NCBI RefSeq assembly: GCF_013377785.1
Contig: NZ_JABXWT010000001.1
Coordinates: forward strand, 62,001-126,000
Direction: 5' to 3'
Source of the DNA: Ruegeria haliotis
GTDB lineage: Bacteria; Pseudomonadota; Alphaproteobacteria; Rhodobacterales; Rhodobacteraceae
Length of the DNA: 64,000 nt
Made by a program: the position numbers and the translations under genes. Positions within the stretch are counted from its first letter, which is position 1; each line of letters begins with the position of its first letter. The notes below the pieces were generated by a model. It did no database searches. It was not told the DNA's origin and worked only from the letters and a program-made list of their open reading frames with translations. Of the stretch, positions 24,268-35,262 are shown piece after piece.

Positions 24268-24281
24268 GTTTCAGTGCAAGG

Positions 24282-25493
24282 TCAGAATTCGACAGGGCCG
24301 TCGAGTTCGTGGACCTGCCATGGCAGACCGTGATGGTTCAGCATGTCCATGAACCCGTCCGGGTCAAGCTGTTCCATGTTCCACACGCCGGGTTCGCGCC
24401 AATTGCCCTTGAAGAACTGGGCCGCGCCGATCATGGCCGGAATGCCGGTTGTGTACGAGACAGCCTGGGACCCCACCTCGCGGAAACACTCTTCGTGATC
24501 GCAGATGTTATAGATGTAGTAGGTCTTTTCACCCGAACCATCCTTGGCCTGACCCGTGACAATATCGCCGATGCAGGCCTTGCCGGTTGTTTCCTCACCC
24601 AGATCGCCGGGATCGGGTAGCAGGGTTTTCAGGAACTGGATCGGGATGATTTCCTTGCCATCATGCATCACCGGATCGATGCGGGTCATGCCGACGTTTT
24701 CCAGCACTGTGGCGTGCATGATATAGGCATCACCGAAGGTCATCCAGAACCGGGCGCGCTCAATTTCCGGGAAGTGAGTCACGAGCGATTCAAGCTCTTC
24801 GTGATACATCAGGTACATGTTGCGTTCCCCGATGCCGGGGAAGTCGAACGCGACCTTGTGGGTCATGGCCTTGGTTGCGGGCCATTTGCCTTTTTCCCAA
24901 TGATGTGCGGTTTGCAGCACTTCACGCAGGTTGATCTCGGGGTTGAAATTGGTGGCAAAGGCCTGATCGTTGGAGCCACCATTGGCATCCAGAATGTCGA
25001 TCTGGCGGATTGTATCCAGCTTGTGTTTCTTCAACCATTTGGCGAAGACCGAGGTTACGCCCGGATCAAAACCCGAGCCCAGAATGGCGGTCAGGCCAGC
25101 CTGCTTGAATTTGTCCTGATACGCCCATTGCCAGCTGTATTCGAACTTGGCCTCATCCTCGGGTTCGTAATTGGCGGTATCCAGGTAATGACAGCCCGCT
25201 TCCAGGCAGGCATCCATCAGTTTGAGATCCTGATAGGGCAGGGCGAGGTTCACCAGAAGCTCGGCCCCGGTTTCCTTGATGAGCGCCACGGTCGCAGCCA
25301 CATCCATTGCGTCGATCTGCCCTGTGCGGATATCCACGCCTGTGCGTTCCTTGACGCTTTTGGCGATGTCATCACATTTCGACTTGGTACGGCTTGCCAG
25401 CGTGATCTCGGTGAAAATGTCCGCGTTCATGGCCATTTTGTGCACCGCCGCATGAGACACGCCCCCTGCACCGATAACCAGTGTTTTGCCCAT
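24282..25493 (-). CDS. Carboxynorspermidine/carboxyspermidine dehydrogenase (saccharopine dehydrogenase family)
   Basis: A 403-residue NADPH enzyme of the saccharopine-dehydrogenase-like fold. The Rossmann opening KTLVIGAGGVSHAAVHKMA and GSGFDPGVTSVFAKWLKKH are typical of carboxynorspermidine synthase (CASDH/CANSDH, Lys1-like). It condenses putrescine (or diaminopropane) with aspartate semialdehyde to carboxyspermidine. Genes for arginine decarboxylase upstream and nspC downstream fix the role; putrescine as amine substrate is inferred from speA and speB. 27 bp separate it from speA. Confidence 0.92.
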   Translation of the reverse strand: MGKTLVIGAGGVSHAAVHKMAMNADIFTEITLASRTKSKCDDIAKSVKERTGVDIRTGQIDAMDVAATVALIKETGAELLVNLALPYQDLKLMDACLEAGCHYLDTANYEPEDEAKFEYSWQWAYQDKFKQAGLTAILGSGFDPGVTSVFAKWLKKHKLDTIRQIDILDANGGSNDQAFATNFNPEINLREVLQTAHHWEKGKWPATKAMTHKVAFDFPGIGERNMYLMYHEELESLVTHFPEIERARFWMTFGDAYIMHATVLENVGMTRIDPVMHDGKEIIPIQFLKTLLPDPGDLGEETTGKACIGDIVTGQAKDGSGEKTYYIYNICDHEECFREVGSQAVSYTTGIPAMIGAAQFFKGNWREPGVWNMEQLDPDGFMDMLNHHGLPWQVHELDGPVEF

Positions 25494-25520
25494 CCAGATA
25501 CTCCTTTGCTGGTGTTTGGG

Positions 25521-27410
<1,890 letters not shown>

Positions 27411-27511
27411 TCAAGTCAATCCTTGCGCTTCGGGTACCAGTTTCGGGTCCGCCAATACGGCAGCGCCTTGATTCTTCCAAGTGTAAACTATGCGACAGGA
27501 ATTGCCGAATT

Positions 27512-28597
27512 TCACGCAAGCGAGCGGATCGGGATCAGGTGGTTATCCCACTGGCAATCCGAGCGCGCCGAGATAGCAGGGTCCGCGCCGGTCAGTGCGC
27601 CGAACGTGCCTGTTCCCGTTGTGAAAACCAGCCCGTCGCGGCCAGCGCCCAGACCGCAGACATCCTCGAGTGCGAAGGCGTCGATGAAGGCCCTGCTGTT
27701 GGCATTAAACCGGTGCAACGCGTTGCCGCGCGGACAGGTGATTGCGATTGTGTTGCCATCGGCTGAAAAGGCGATGCTGCCAGCATAGCCCTGCAAGGTA
27801 TTTTGATCCGCCTCGGGTGCGGACAACAAACGCGGCTGTTCACCCCAGCGATGCAGGCCCAGAAGGGGCGGATATTCGGTTTGGCTGCCTTGCCATTGCA
27901 TAGCAAACCCGACCAACCCGTCGCCCCGAACAGCAAGATGACGGATCGAATCCTTATGTAGCGCAAAGGGTAGTTCCAGCTGTTCCAGCAGCGTGCCCGA
28001 CAGATCGACATAGGTCAGATTTGGCTGCATCGTCGGCAGGTTCAGCTTGCTCCGACCAGTGTCGGGATGGGTTTCGATCCCGCCATTTGCAACGACGAGG
28101 GTCTTTCCATCCGGCATCAATCGCATGTCATGCGGACCTACACCGCCCGAAGAAAACTCGCCCAGCCGCTCAAAGCTGGTACCGTCCCAAACGCTGATCA
28201 CGCCCTCTCCGGCTTCATAGTCGTTCTCGGTTGCATAGAACCGCTCTCCCTCCGTCGAGAACGCCCCGTGCCCGTAGAAGTGCCGCCCCGCTGGGGCCTC
28301 TAGCTGCGCTAATTCCGCGCCACTTGCACAATCGATCACAATGGCAAAGGTGCCGGGGCGGCGGGCAAAGGCCACGGCCTGCGCCTTGAACGGATGTGCC
28401 GCGGCAGCGTGGCCGCGCGCAGGCAAAGGCAGCGAGAACAGGATCGCGCCATGGGCGTCCAGCCCGGCCAACCGATACGAGCCATCCGGAAACAGTGCTG
28501 CGGCCAGAAAATCCGGCGCGCCCACCGATGCCCAGCTGCGGACAGGAGAGAGTGTTGCCGCGGCAAGCCCGGCAAGAAAGTGGCGGCGAGTTGTCAT
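27512..28597 (-). CDS. DUF1513 protein, Tat-exported, iron-cluster member
   Basis: A 361-residue protein. The N-terminus TTRRHFLAGLAAATL is a twin-arginine signal peptide. The rest looks like a beta-propeller (repeats such as GHGAFSTEGERFYATEN, GVGPHDMRLMPDGKTLVVAN, GYAGSIAFSADGNTIAITCP), as in the DUF1513 family. Members sit at the end of imelysin/di-haem clusters and are iron-regulated in some bacteria. It starts 3 bp after the imelysin stop and closes this operon. A periplasmic role in iron handling is inferred from context only. Confidence 0.88.
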   Translation of the reverse strand: MTTRRHFLAGLAAATLSPVRSWASVGAPDFLAAALFPDGSYRLAGLDAHGAILFSLPLPARGHAAAAHPFKAQAVAFARRPGTFAIVIDCASGAELAQLEAPAGRHFYGHGAFSTEGERFYATENDYEAGEGVISVWDGTSFERLGEFSSGGVGPHDMRLMPDGKTLVVANGGIETHPDTGRSKLNLPTMQPNLTYVDLSGTLLEQLELPFALHKDSIRHLAVRGDGLVGFAMQWQGSQTEYPPLLGLHRWGEQPRLLSAPEADQNTLQGYAGSIAFSADGNTIAITCPRGNALHRFNANSRAFIDAFALEDVCGLGAGRDGLVFTTGTGTFGALTGADPAISARSDCQWDNHLIPIRSLA

Positions 28598-28600
28598 GGA

Positions 28601-29611
28601 TCAGTCTCCATCCAATGAGTTGAAGCCGGCACTGATCCCCAAGGTCTGGCCAAGTTCTGTTGAGGCGATTGTGCGAATGTCACTGATCGACTGCTGCAGC
28701 GCTTCGATACGGAAGCGGCTTTGGGGGTCGGCGACACCGGCCAGCGCCGGATCGTCGATGGACTGCGCGCGCTCGATGGCTCTGGCAAAACCCGCGTCCA
28801 GATCCGCGGCAATATCCGGGTGATCGAAGGACAGCCGGGCCGCCAGATCGCGCAGCGCAATCAGAGACAGTTCCACATGCCGCAAAGAGCGGTCCGAGCG
28901 GCGCGCCTCGGCCCGGTTGGGCCGTGGGCGGTCAAATGTGCCTAGCGGACGGCCCAACCGGGTGTCGGCGGTGAATTCCAGACCCGTGGACAGTGCCTTG
29001 AACAGCTCTTGCATGGCCTCGTTCTGCGACCGATATGGGCTGTTTTCACCCGGTTGCGTCAGTTTGGGCGCATATACTCGCCAGTCGGCGGACATGGCCG
29101 TGGCATTTGCGTCGATATCGGCGGCGATGGCCTGGATCAGCGCACAGCGGTACTCTGAACTACCTTGTTCGGCAAAAGCGGGATCATAGAGCATCTGTTC
29201 CAACGCAAAGAACCCGCGTCCTGCCACCGACGTCTCGGCATAGGCCTCAGGCTCTTGAACGGCTAAGTCCTCGGCGGCAATCAGTTGCGACAAGGCTTTT
29301 GGTGTGAACCCCTTGGTGTCAGGCCAAAACGCCATCGCAAAGGCGCGATCTTCGGCCTCGGTCGGGCCGAACCGCAGATGGCTTGCCGATATCCAATCGT
29401 CAAAGGCAGTGCCATAGGCCGCGCGCAGGTTGGGTGACGCTGGGGCGCAATCCTGCTGAGATGTCGTGGCCAGTGCGCTTGCCGACTCTGCAAGGTCTGC
29501 AAATCGGGGCAGGATATGCGTTTCCGTCACATCCATCAGAATAGGGGCGCGATCCTGAGCATAGGCCGTCAAAGGTAAAAACAGGACCGTGATAAGGGCG
29601 GGGATGCGCAT
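28601..29611 (-). CDS. Imelysin-like periplasmic protein lacking the GxHxxE His
   Basis: A 336-residue secreted protein with signal peptide (MRIPALITVLFLPLTAYA, cleavage near residue 18). Helical imelysin-type architecture: ASALATTSQQDCAPASPNLRAAYGTAFDDW is typical of the family (read in parts). The metal-site motif GxHxxE of the family appears as GFFALEQML, so the His is replaced by Phe. The gene is 2 bp from the di-haem gene and 3 bp from DUF1513. It probably works with the first imelysin (31985-33256), which keeps the motif. An iron-uptake role is inferred from the cluster. Confidence 0.87.
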   Translation of the reverse strand: MRIPALITVLFLPLTAYAQDRAPILMDVTETHILPRFADLAESASALATTSQQDCAPASPNLRAAYGTAFDDWISASHLRFGPTEAEDRAFAMAFWPDTKGFTPKALSQLIAAEDLAVQEPEAYAETSVAGRGFFALEQMLYDPAFAEQGSSEYRCALIQAIAADIDANATAMSADWRVYAPKLTQPGENSPYRSQNEAMQELFKALSTGLEFTADTRLGRPLGTFDRPRPNRAEARRSDRSLRHVELSLIALRDLAARLSFDHPDIAADLDAGFARAIERAQSIDDPALAGVADPQSRFRIEALQQSISDIRTIASTELGQTLGISAGFNSLDGD

Positions 29612-29613
29612 GG

Positions 29614-31161
29614 TCAGAGGCTCTCCAGGAAACGGATCAGGGCGTCGCGATCAGCTTTCGGCATGGACACGACTGTGTCGCGAGCGGCTTGTGCTTCGCC
29701 GCCATGCCACAAGACGGCTTCCAGCAGGTTTCGCGCCCGCCCGTCATGCAAGAATTGAGTGTGGCCGGACACACGTTGGGTCAGACCTATTCCCCACAGG
29801 GGGGGCGTCCGCCACTCTTGCCCGGTGGCACGGGCCTCGGGGCGGTTGTCGGCCAGACCAACGCCCATGTCATGCAACAGCAGGTCGGTATAGGGCCAGA
29901 TCAACTGAAAGCTATGTTCGGGCCGGTCCTGCATGCGATGGGTGACATAAGCGGGCGTGTGGCACGATACGCAGCCGGTGGTGTTGAATACCTCTTTACC
30001 GCGCAGCACCTGGCGGTCGTCCGCGTCCCGGCGACCCGGGACACCCAGATTGCGGCTGTAGAACGCCACAAGGTCCATACCCTGCTGATCGACTTCGAAT
30101 TCGCGCACATCCCCGTCGCCATGCGGCGCCCGTACGCAATTGACCTGCGTTTCAGTGCAATCCCCTTGCGGCGCTGGATATAGCGGGCTGGAGATGCCGA
30201 TGTCACCGGCAAAGGCGGCGGCGGACTGTTCCATCACCGTCGGCATCCCTGCCTTATGGCCAAACCTGCCCATCATCGGTTCACCGAATTCCGAGGACCA
30301 GACGATGTTGGGGCGACCCGATATCCCGTCGCTATCGGCGTCATCGGGATCGGCATTGGTCAGCAGATCCTCAACCGGAATCGCCTCGAGCAGGCCAAGT
30401 CCGATCATCTGCGGCGCGACGCGCGGGCTGAGCATCGCGTCGGGATGCAGCGGGCCATATCCCAGATCGGCGGCCTTGTAGGTGGGACGGCGGAGTGTGG
30501 CAGTTTCACCTTCGGACAGGTCGACGGGAATTTCTTTGTATGTGACGTCCAGCCGATACTCAACCGGATGTCCCGCCAATGCGAAGTCCTGCATCTGCCC
30601 GCCATAGGTCGGGTCGGGCAGGGTGGCGATGTAATCCTCGATCTCGGCATAGCCATCATCGGGGGTTCCGGGAACCGAGATACGCAAGAACAACGAGACT
30701 GCGCTGTCATCCGGTCCGTTCGGCGTGTGACCGCGTCCATCTTTGATGTGGCACCTTTGGCAGGACCGCGCGTTGTACAATGGGCCCAGCCCATCCGAGG
30801 CCAGTGTCGATGACGGTGACGAGACCCAGATTTTCTTGAACAACCCGTTGCCGACCTTGAATTCCAGCTCCTGCTCGAAACTCAGATTGTCTGAAGGTTG
30901 GGAAAACGCGTCTGAATTATGGCGGACACGCACGGTCGCTGCCCCGGCGGACAGCTCTTCGAACCGCTGCGCCGCGCTGAAATCCTGCGGGGGTGCGGTG
31001 ACTGCGGCGATGCGGGCGCGATCATCTTCGGTGCGGGGCTGAATGTTCAGGTGGAGGTCCTGCAGCTCGGCTGACAGGGCTTGGGTGGCCGCGAACGCGG
31101 CCACCGGCAGGAGAAGGGCGTTAGTCGCCTTCGTCCATTGTAGAAGCGTTGAGTTGCGCAT
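29614..31161 (-). CDS. Di-haem oxidoreductase (DHOR family, putative thiol oxidoreductase)
   Basis: A 515-residue secreted c-type cytochrome. Signal peptide with [16 protein letters not shown]; two haem-binding motifs, CQRCH (in [13 protein letters not shown]) and CVSCH (in [13 protein letters not shown]), and [14 protein letters not shown]. It belongs to the family found between imelysin genes in iron-regulated clusters. The ATG at 31161 overlaps the end of bfr by 41 bp in a different frame; this start is preferred because it gives a normal signal peptide, although the frame remains open further upstream. Periplasmic electron transfer linked to iron oxidation or reduction is plausible but unproven. 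Confidence 0.88.
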   Translation of the reverse strand: MRNSTLLQWTKATNALLLPVAAFAATQALSAELQDLHLNIQPRTEDDRARIAAVTAPPQDFSAAQRFEELSAGAATVRVRHNSDAFSQPSDNLSFEQELEFKVGNGLFKKIWVSSPSSTLASDGLGPLYNARSCQRCHIKDGRGHTPNGPDDSAVSLFLRISVPGTPDDGYAEIEDYIATLPDPTYGGQMQDFALAGHPVEYRLDVTYKEIPVDLSEGETATLRRPTYKAADLGYGPLHPDAMLSPRVAPQMIGLGLLEAIPVEDLLTNADPDDADSDGISGRPNIVWSSEFGEPMMGRFGHKAGMPTVMEQSAAAFAGDIGISSPLYPAPQGDCTETQVNCVRAPHGDGDVREFEVDQQGMDLVAFYSRNLGVPGRRDADDRQVLRGKEVFNTTGCVSCHTPAYVTHRMQDRPEHSFQLIWPYTDLLLHDMGVGLADNRPEARATGQEWRTPPLWGIGLTQRVSGHTQFLHDGRARNLLEAVLWHGGEAQAARDTVVSMPKADRDALIRFLESL

Positions 31162-31606
31162 AGTTGGCTTCGCCGATCCTTTCATAGAGGTCGATCTGCG
31201 TTTCGAGGAAGTCGATATGCCCCTCTTCATCGGACATCAACTGCTCGAACAACGCCATCGACACAAAATCGCCGGCTTCCCGGCAGTATTCGCGCGCTTC
31301 CTTGTACAGGGCCCTTGCGTCGATCTCGGCCGCCAGATCGCATTCCAACGTTTCTCTGGGGGTCTGACCAATGCGCAATGGGTCCAGTTTCTGCAGATTC
31401 GGGTGACCTTCGAGAAAGATGATCCGCTCGATGAGCTTGTCCGCGTGGCCCATCTCTTCGATACTTTCTTCGCGGCTTTTTTTGGCCATATGGCCAAGGC
31501 CCCAATCCTCTTGCAGCCGGTAATGCAGCCAATACTGGCTGACGGCAGTCAGCTCATGCCGCAGAGATTTGTTTAGATATTCGATGACCTTTGGATCGCC
31601 CTTCAT
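31121..31606 (-). CDS. bfr: Bacterioferritin
   Basis: A 161-residue four-helix iron-storage protein. Ferroxidase ligands lie in [33 protein letters not shown] and the later [10 protein letters not shown]; the Met in IEEMGHAD corresponds to the haem-binding Met of bacterioferritins. The ATG at 31606 has AGGAG seven bases ahead and gives the classic start [13 protein letters not shown]; a GTG two codons earlier is less likely. It overlaps bfd by 53 bp and the di-haem gene by 41 bp, so the genes are tightly packed. Confidence 0.93.
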   Translation of the reverse strand: MKGDPKVIEYLNKSLRHELTAVSQYWLHYRLQEDWGLGHMAKKSREESIEEMGHADKLIERIIFLEGHPNLQKLDPLRIGQTPRETLECDLAAEIDARALYKEAREYCREAGDFVSMALFEQLMSDEEGHIDFLETQIDLYERIGEANYAQLNASTMDEGD

Positions 31607-31847
31607 CTGCACTCTCCTGTGTTACTCCGGTGCGTAGCGCACGGAGCTGCATGGGTACCTCCAGATTATCGCTAGAACGCATTGAGTCTAGGAAAAGTGG
31701 CATACACCCACCGCAGTCGGCAGATTTACCGAGGGCATGATAGATTTTACCGGGCGTAATGACCGCATAAGGGTCTGACGTTCGCATCCAATCAATAGCA
31801 GAGCGGATGTCGTGGTCTGAGATGTTTGTGCAGTGGCATACGATCAT
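31554..31847 (-). CDS. bfd: Bacterioferritin-associated ferredoxin
   Basis: A 97-residue [2Fe-2S] protein. Cluster cysteines are in MIVCHC at the start and CGGCMP further on, the Bfd pattern; it reduces the haem of bacterioferritin to release iron. The tail after about residue 65 ([11 protein letters not shown] onward) is longer than in classic Bfd and overlaps the start of bfr. A 17-bp perfect palindrome lies 27 bp upstream of its ATG, suggesting iron-responsive control of the bfd-bfr-di-haem operon. Confidence 0.88.
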   Translation of the reverse strand: MIVCHCTNISDHDIRSAIDWMRTSDPYAVITPGKIYHALGKSADCGGCMPLFLDSMRSSDNLEVPMQLRALRTGVTQESADEGRSKGHRISKQISAA

Positions 31848-31873
31848 GGTGACTCGACCGGCTTCTGGTGTGT

Positions 31874-31890
31874 CTTACTAAAATAGTAAG
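31874..31890. promoter_or_regulatory. Perfect palindrome upstream of bfd, candidate iron-responsive operator
   Basis: CTTACTA-AAA-TAGTAAG, 17 bp with seven perfectly matched pairs, 27 bp before the bfd ATG and overlapping a further small inverted repeat GTAAGTTATTAC (31887-31898). Iron regulators in Alphaproteobacteria (Fur/Mur, Irr, RirA/IscR types) use AT-rich palindromes, but which one would act here is not determined. Confidence 0.5.
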
Positions 31891-31940
31891 TTATTACTCC
31901 CGGGTCCAGTTCCAATACGCAACTCTTCGTGACCGGGGAT

Positions 31941-31972
31941 GCCGGAAGCGTGATTTTGCCCACGCTTCCGGC
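31941..31972 (-). terminator. Long hairpin between the first imelysin and bfd
   Basis: GCCGGAAGCGTG (31941-31952) and CACGCTTCCGGC (31961-31972) form a perfect 12-bp stem with an 8-nt loop just downstream of the imelysin stop. There is no good T-tract on the minus strand, so it may be an attenuating or stabilising hairpin instead of a full terminator. Confidence 0.6.
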
Positions 31973-31984
31973 CTGTTTTGTCAG

Positions 31985-33256
31985 TTACTGAAAGACAGCG
32001 TCCGGGTTGTCCAGGCTGTCCGAGCCTTCGAACTCGATCTGATCCAGCTCCAGAGTTGTGACGATGCGCTCGATCGTCTTGGTCTGATCGACCAGCCCGT
32101 TGACACCACCCATGATCAGAGCTTCGCCGCCGGCATTGCCGCGCTCAAGCATCTGGTCGTATGCGAAACCCGCTTCGGCAGTCGACTTGAGACGACCCAG
32201 CGCCTGCATCGTGTTCGACAATTTCGCCTTCATCTCGGTATCCAGCGCCGGGTCGGTGGCGAGAACCAGATCCGACAGAGACGCGCCGGAAACAGGAGTG
32301 CCATCGATGCGCGTATAGCTACCCAGATAGACGTTCTGTACACCCAGGCCATCGTAGTAGTGGCTGTTGTGGGTGTTGTCCGAGAAGCAATCATGCTCTT
32401 CTTCGGGGTCGTTCAGCATCAGACCCAGGCGCATCCGCTCACCAGCCTGTTCGCCATAAGACAGCGAGCCCATGCCGGTCAGGATGGCACTGACGCCTGC
32501 GGCCTCATTCTCGGCCAGAGCTGCGCGGGCCGCACCACCTTCTTGCCACTGTGCGGCCATCCATGCCAGATCGCTGACCAGCAGTTCGGTTGCGGCGCTC
32601 AGGTATTGCCCGCGGCGATCACAGTTGCCGCCGGTGCAATCGTCACCTGCAGCATAATCAGTCCAGGATCGGTTGCCTGCGCCCGAGCCGTGGCCGTTCA
32701 TGTCCTGGCCCCACAGCAGGAATTCGATCGCGTGATAGCCGGTGGCGACGTTTGCTTCGATGCCGTCGGCCTCGTGCAGGGTTTCACCCAGCAGTTCGGG
32801 GGTGATTTCGCCGGCGTCGATGGTTTCGCCCGACAGCTCGAAGCTGGGGTTGGCGATGACGTTCAGCACGGCAAATTCGTTCTCGTCAGTGGCACCGCCA
32901 TAGGCCGCGTCGACATAGTCGATCAGACCTTCGTCCAGCGGCCATGCGTTGACCTTGCCTTCCCAGTCATCGACGATGGCGTTGCCAAAACGGTAAACCT
33001 CGGTCTGCTGATAAGGTACACGTGCGGCAACCCATGCCGCGCGCGCGGCGTTCAGTGTGGCATCCGACGGATCGGCGATCAATGCGTTAACAGCGGCCTG
33101 CAGCGATTTTGCGGCGATCAGGCTGTCATCGTATTTGGCTTCGGCGATGTTGGCGTAAGTGTTCAGTACATCAGCTTTTGCGGGCGCATCACTGGCCGAA
33201 GCAGCAGTGGCGACGCAGAGAGTCAAGGCGCTGGCAGCAGCAAATAACTTGGTCAT
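31985..33256 (-). CDS. Imelysin family periplasmic iron-uptake protein (IrpA/ICMP-like)
   Basis: A 423-residue secreted protein with signal peptide MTKLFAAASALTLCVATAASA. The family metal motif GxHxxE is intact in GYHAIEFLLWGQD (about residue 175), with the usual NGHGSGAGNRSW and MRLGLMLNDPEEEHDCFSDNTH stretches (read in parts). Imelysins bind iron or haem-like ligands and are induced by iron limitation in several proteobacteria. The gene heads the iron cluster. The 251 bp upstream, shared with the divergent ZrgA-like gene, contains the palindrome GACTATAGTC and related half-sites. Confidence 0.92.
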   Translation of the reverse strand: MTKLFAAASALTLCVATAASASDAPAKADVLNTYANIAEAKYDDSLIAAKSLQAAVNALIADPSDATLNAARAAWVAARVPYQQTEVYRFGNAIVDDWEGKVNAWPLDEGLIDYVDAAYGGATDENEFAVLNVIANPSFELSGETIDAGEITPELLGETLHEADGIEANVATGYHAIEFLLWGQDMNGHGSGAGNRSWTDYAAGDDCTGGNCDRRGQYLSAATELLVSDLAWMAAQWQEGGAARAALAENEAAGVSAILTGMGSLSYGEQAGERMRLGLMLNDPEEEHDCFSDNTHNSHYYDGLGVQNVYLGSYTRIDGTPVSGASLSDLVLATDPALDTEMKAKLSNTMQALGRLKSTAEAGFAYDQMLERGNAGGEALIMGGVNGLVDQTKTIERIVTTLELDQIEFEGSDSLDNPDAVFQ

Positions 33257-33389
33257 GAGGTTACGATCTTTCCTGTCAGAAATTGCAGTGTGGGCGCTGG
33301 CGCCGCAAGTTTTTCATGCCGAAGTAACTGAGTGATTTAGTCGCCTATGTCAACCTGAGTTATATTGTCGGAATTGTCGCAGCCCATCT

Positions 33390-33399
33390 GACTATAGTC
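33390..33399. promoter_or_regulatory. Palindrome in the imelysin/zrgA divergent region
   Basis: GACTATAGTC is a 10-bp perfect palindrome, embedded in CTGACTATAGTCTG, between the two divergent start codons. Two looser relatives lie at about 33330 (GAGTGATTTAGTC) and 33355 (TGAGTTATATTGTC). A metal-responsive operator is possible; low confidence. Confidence 0.3.
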
Positions 33400-33507
33400 T
33401 GTGATCTCCCCATATCTGGCGAGATTCAGGCGCGGGCCAGACGTTGCATGGCCAATGAATCGGGTTAGAGTAGTTACCGTGATTCTCTTTTTGGTGGTGT
33501 TTGGTTA

Positions 33508-34050
33508 ATGAAGTGCGTGGTTCTTGCATTGTCCCTGTGCCCTGCGGCTCTGGCGGCCCAGGATTCGCAACTGGAAACACCGCATCAGCATGGGGTGGGA
33601 ACACTGGGCATTACCTTTTCCGGGGCAGAGTTTACCTTGTCACTGGTGGTTCCCGGCATCGATATCATCGGATTTGAACGTCCGGCTGCGAATGATGATG
33701 ATCGCGCCATGGTTGCAATTGCAATCTCGGATCTTTCAAAGCCCTTAGAGCTATTTATCGTGCCCACAGAGGCCGGGTGTTTTACGGCATCAGCCAATGT
33801 GACGCTGACGTCTGAGAGCTCGGAAGAGACGCCCGAGACTGGCGAGCAGACGTCAACACATTCAGAATTTCAGGCTGACTATGCCATTCAGTGTCAGGAC
33901 ATGGAGGCGCTGGATACGATTGAGTTTGCTTATTTCGATCGTTTTGAGAGCACGGATAAACTGAAAGTTCAGGTTGAATTGGCAGGCCTCATGCACAAGT
34001 TTGATGTGACCCGGGCGACGCCGCTGTTGGACATGTCCGGCCTTCAATAA
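33508..34050 (+). CDS. DUF2796 / ZrgA-like zinc-binding periplasmic protein
   Basis: A 180-residue secreted protein with a short signal peptide (MKCVVLALSLCPAALA). HQHGVGTLGITFSGAEFTL and LVVPGIDIIGFE are the DUF2796/ZrgA hallmark. Vibrio ZrgA helps zinc uptake and has a central His-rich stretch; here the middle (EETPETGEQTSTHSE) is acidic and Thr-rich with only one His. Usually an ABC transporter operon follows; here the gene is alone and followed by tRNA-Met. Role in zinc or other metal homeostasis is inferred. Confidence 0.8.
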   Translation: MKCVVLALSLCPAALAAQDSQLETPHQHGVGTLGITFSGAEFTLSLVVPGIDIIGFERPAANDDDRAMVAIAISDLSKPLELFIVPTEAGCFTASANVTLTSESSEETPETGEQTSTHSEFQADYAIQCQDMEALDTIEFAYFDRFESTDKLKVQVELAGLMHKFDVTRATPLLDMSGLQ

Positions 34051-34124
34051 GCGTTCAAACGTCTCGCAATCCAACGATGCAAGTTGGGCCGGTTGATTGC
34101 GTCTTCTGAATTCAAAGGGATTTT

Positions 34125-34201
34125 TGGTAGCGGAGGAGGGACTTGAACCCCCGACACGCGGATTATGATTCCGCTGCTCTAACCAACTGAGCTACTCCGC
34201 C
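34125..34201 (-). tRNA. tRNA-Met (anticodon CAT), elongator type
   Basis: A 77-nt tRNA on the minus strand: acceptor GGCGGAG/CTCCGCT (first pair G-U), anticodon stem GCGGA/TCCGC, loop ATCATAA, T-loop GGTTCAAGTCC, CCA encoded. The body matches elongator Met rather than initiator (no C1-A72 mismatch or GGG/CCC stem); lysidine-modified tRNA-Ile is less likely by sequence. Confidence 0.93.
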
Positions 34202-34274
34202 ATGAGTGAGAGGCGATTTAAGCGAGGGGCCGGGGAGGGTCAAGAGGTAATTCACCCGACCCGACCGGATTCTT

Positions 34275-35261
34275 TCAGGCGCTGCCCTGACCTGTCTCTT
34301 GCGATGGGATCGCTGTCTTTTCGACGGATTGAGCCACACTGCGGATAAACGCGGCACAGGCATCCGGTTCGGTGATCAGGATCATATGGCCAAGGCCTTC
34401 GATCTCGTCATGGGTCAAACCAAACTGGGTCATTGACCCGCCCTGTTCAGCAGACGGCAGGATCGCATCCCGATCACCGTAAAGTATCCCACCTGAGACC
34501 TGCAACTCGGGATAGCGTGCGGCCTGTACCTCGATGCTTTCGTCTATGCCCAGAACGTCCTGCGATGCCGTGATAAAGGCCGATGGGCGCAAACCAAGGG
34601 CACCACCGGCACGGTCCAGAAAATCCTCTGGCGGGATCTCGGGGTCAAAAACGGCGCCCAGCGTATGAGGCGCAGTTTTATGAGCGATAGGAACCGCCAG
34701 CGTGTTGCCAATCAGGTTGCGCAGCCAGCCGGTTCTGATCTCCAAGGGTTTGAACACCGCAGGCGTGCCGGGCAATTTATGCGTCAGCGGAGCCAGCAGT
34801 GCCAGACCGGCAACCCGGTCCGGATGATCCAGTGCCATGGCCAGCGAGACGGCCCCACCCAACGAGTGTCCAACCAGCACCGCGTTCGAGACACCCTTGG
34901 CCGCAAGGAAGTCATCGATCATCCGGGCCTGCTCGGGCAGTCGGCCCAACTCGGCGGTATCTCGGGTGGAATATCCGCATCCCGGACGATCTACCGCTAT
35001 GACATGATAGTCGTCGGCCAGACTATCCATCAGGGCATAGGTGAAATGCTGCAACTGCCCAGCCAGCCCATGGATCATGACAATGCTCTGGTTCTCCGGG
35101 TTTCCCTTTTCTACGTAATGGATGCTGCCGCCGTGCACGGGGATGATTTCACCCAGTTGTGGCACTGTTGCCTGGCCTTGACGAGTCAAGCGCCGGGTCC
35201 AGAGGTTCAAGCCCAACAGGATGGCTGCGAAGATTGCAATCAGGATCAATACCGTCGTCAT
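34275..35261 (-). CDS. Alpha/beta hydrolase (esterase)
   Basis: A 328-residue hydrolase with an N-terminal membrane segment (VLILIAIFAAILLGLNLW). The catalytic triad is visible: Ser in GHSLGGAVS, Asp in YGDRDAILP and His in GLGHMI; the oxyanion loop is VMIHGLAGQ. The ATG at 35261 sits one base after the stop of the Baeyer-Villiger monooxygenase gene, so the two are translationally coupled. The pairing suggests hydrolysis of the ester or lactone made by the monooxygenase. The long upstream open frame belongs to the monooxygenase gene in another phase. Confidence 0.9.
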   Translation of the reverse strand: MTTVLILIAIFAAILLGLNLWTRRLTRQGQATVPQLGEIIPVHGGSIHYVEKGNPENQSIVMIHGLAGQLQHFTYALMDSLADDYHVIAVDRPGCGYSTRDTAELGRLPEQARMIDDFLAAKGVSNAVLVGHSLGGAVSLAMALDHPDRVAGLALLAPLTHKLPGTPAVFKPLEIRTGWLRNLIGNTLAVPIAHKTAPHTLGAVFDPEIPPEDFLDRAGGALGLRPSAFITASQDVLGIDESIEVQAARYPELQVSGGILYGDRDAILPSAEQGGSMTQFGLTHDEIEGLGHMILITEPDACAAFIRSVAQSVEKTAIPSQETGQGSA

Positions 35262-35262
35262 T

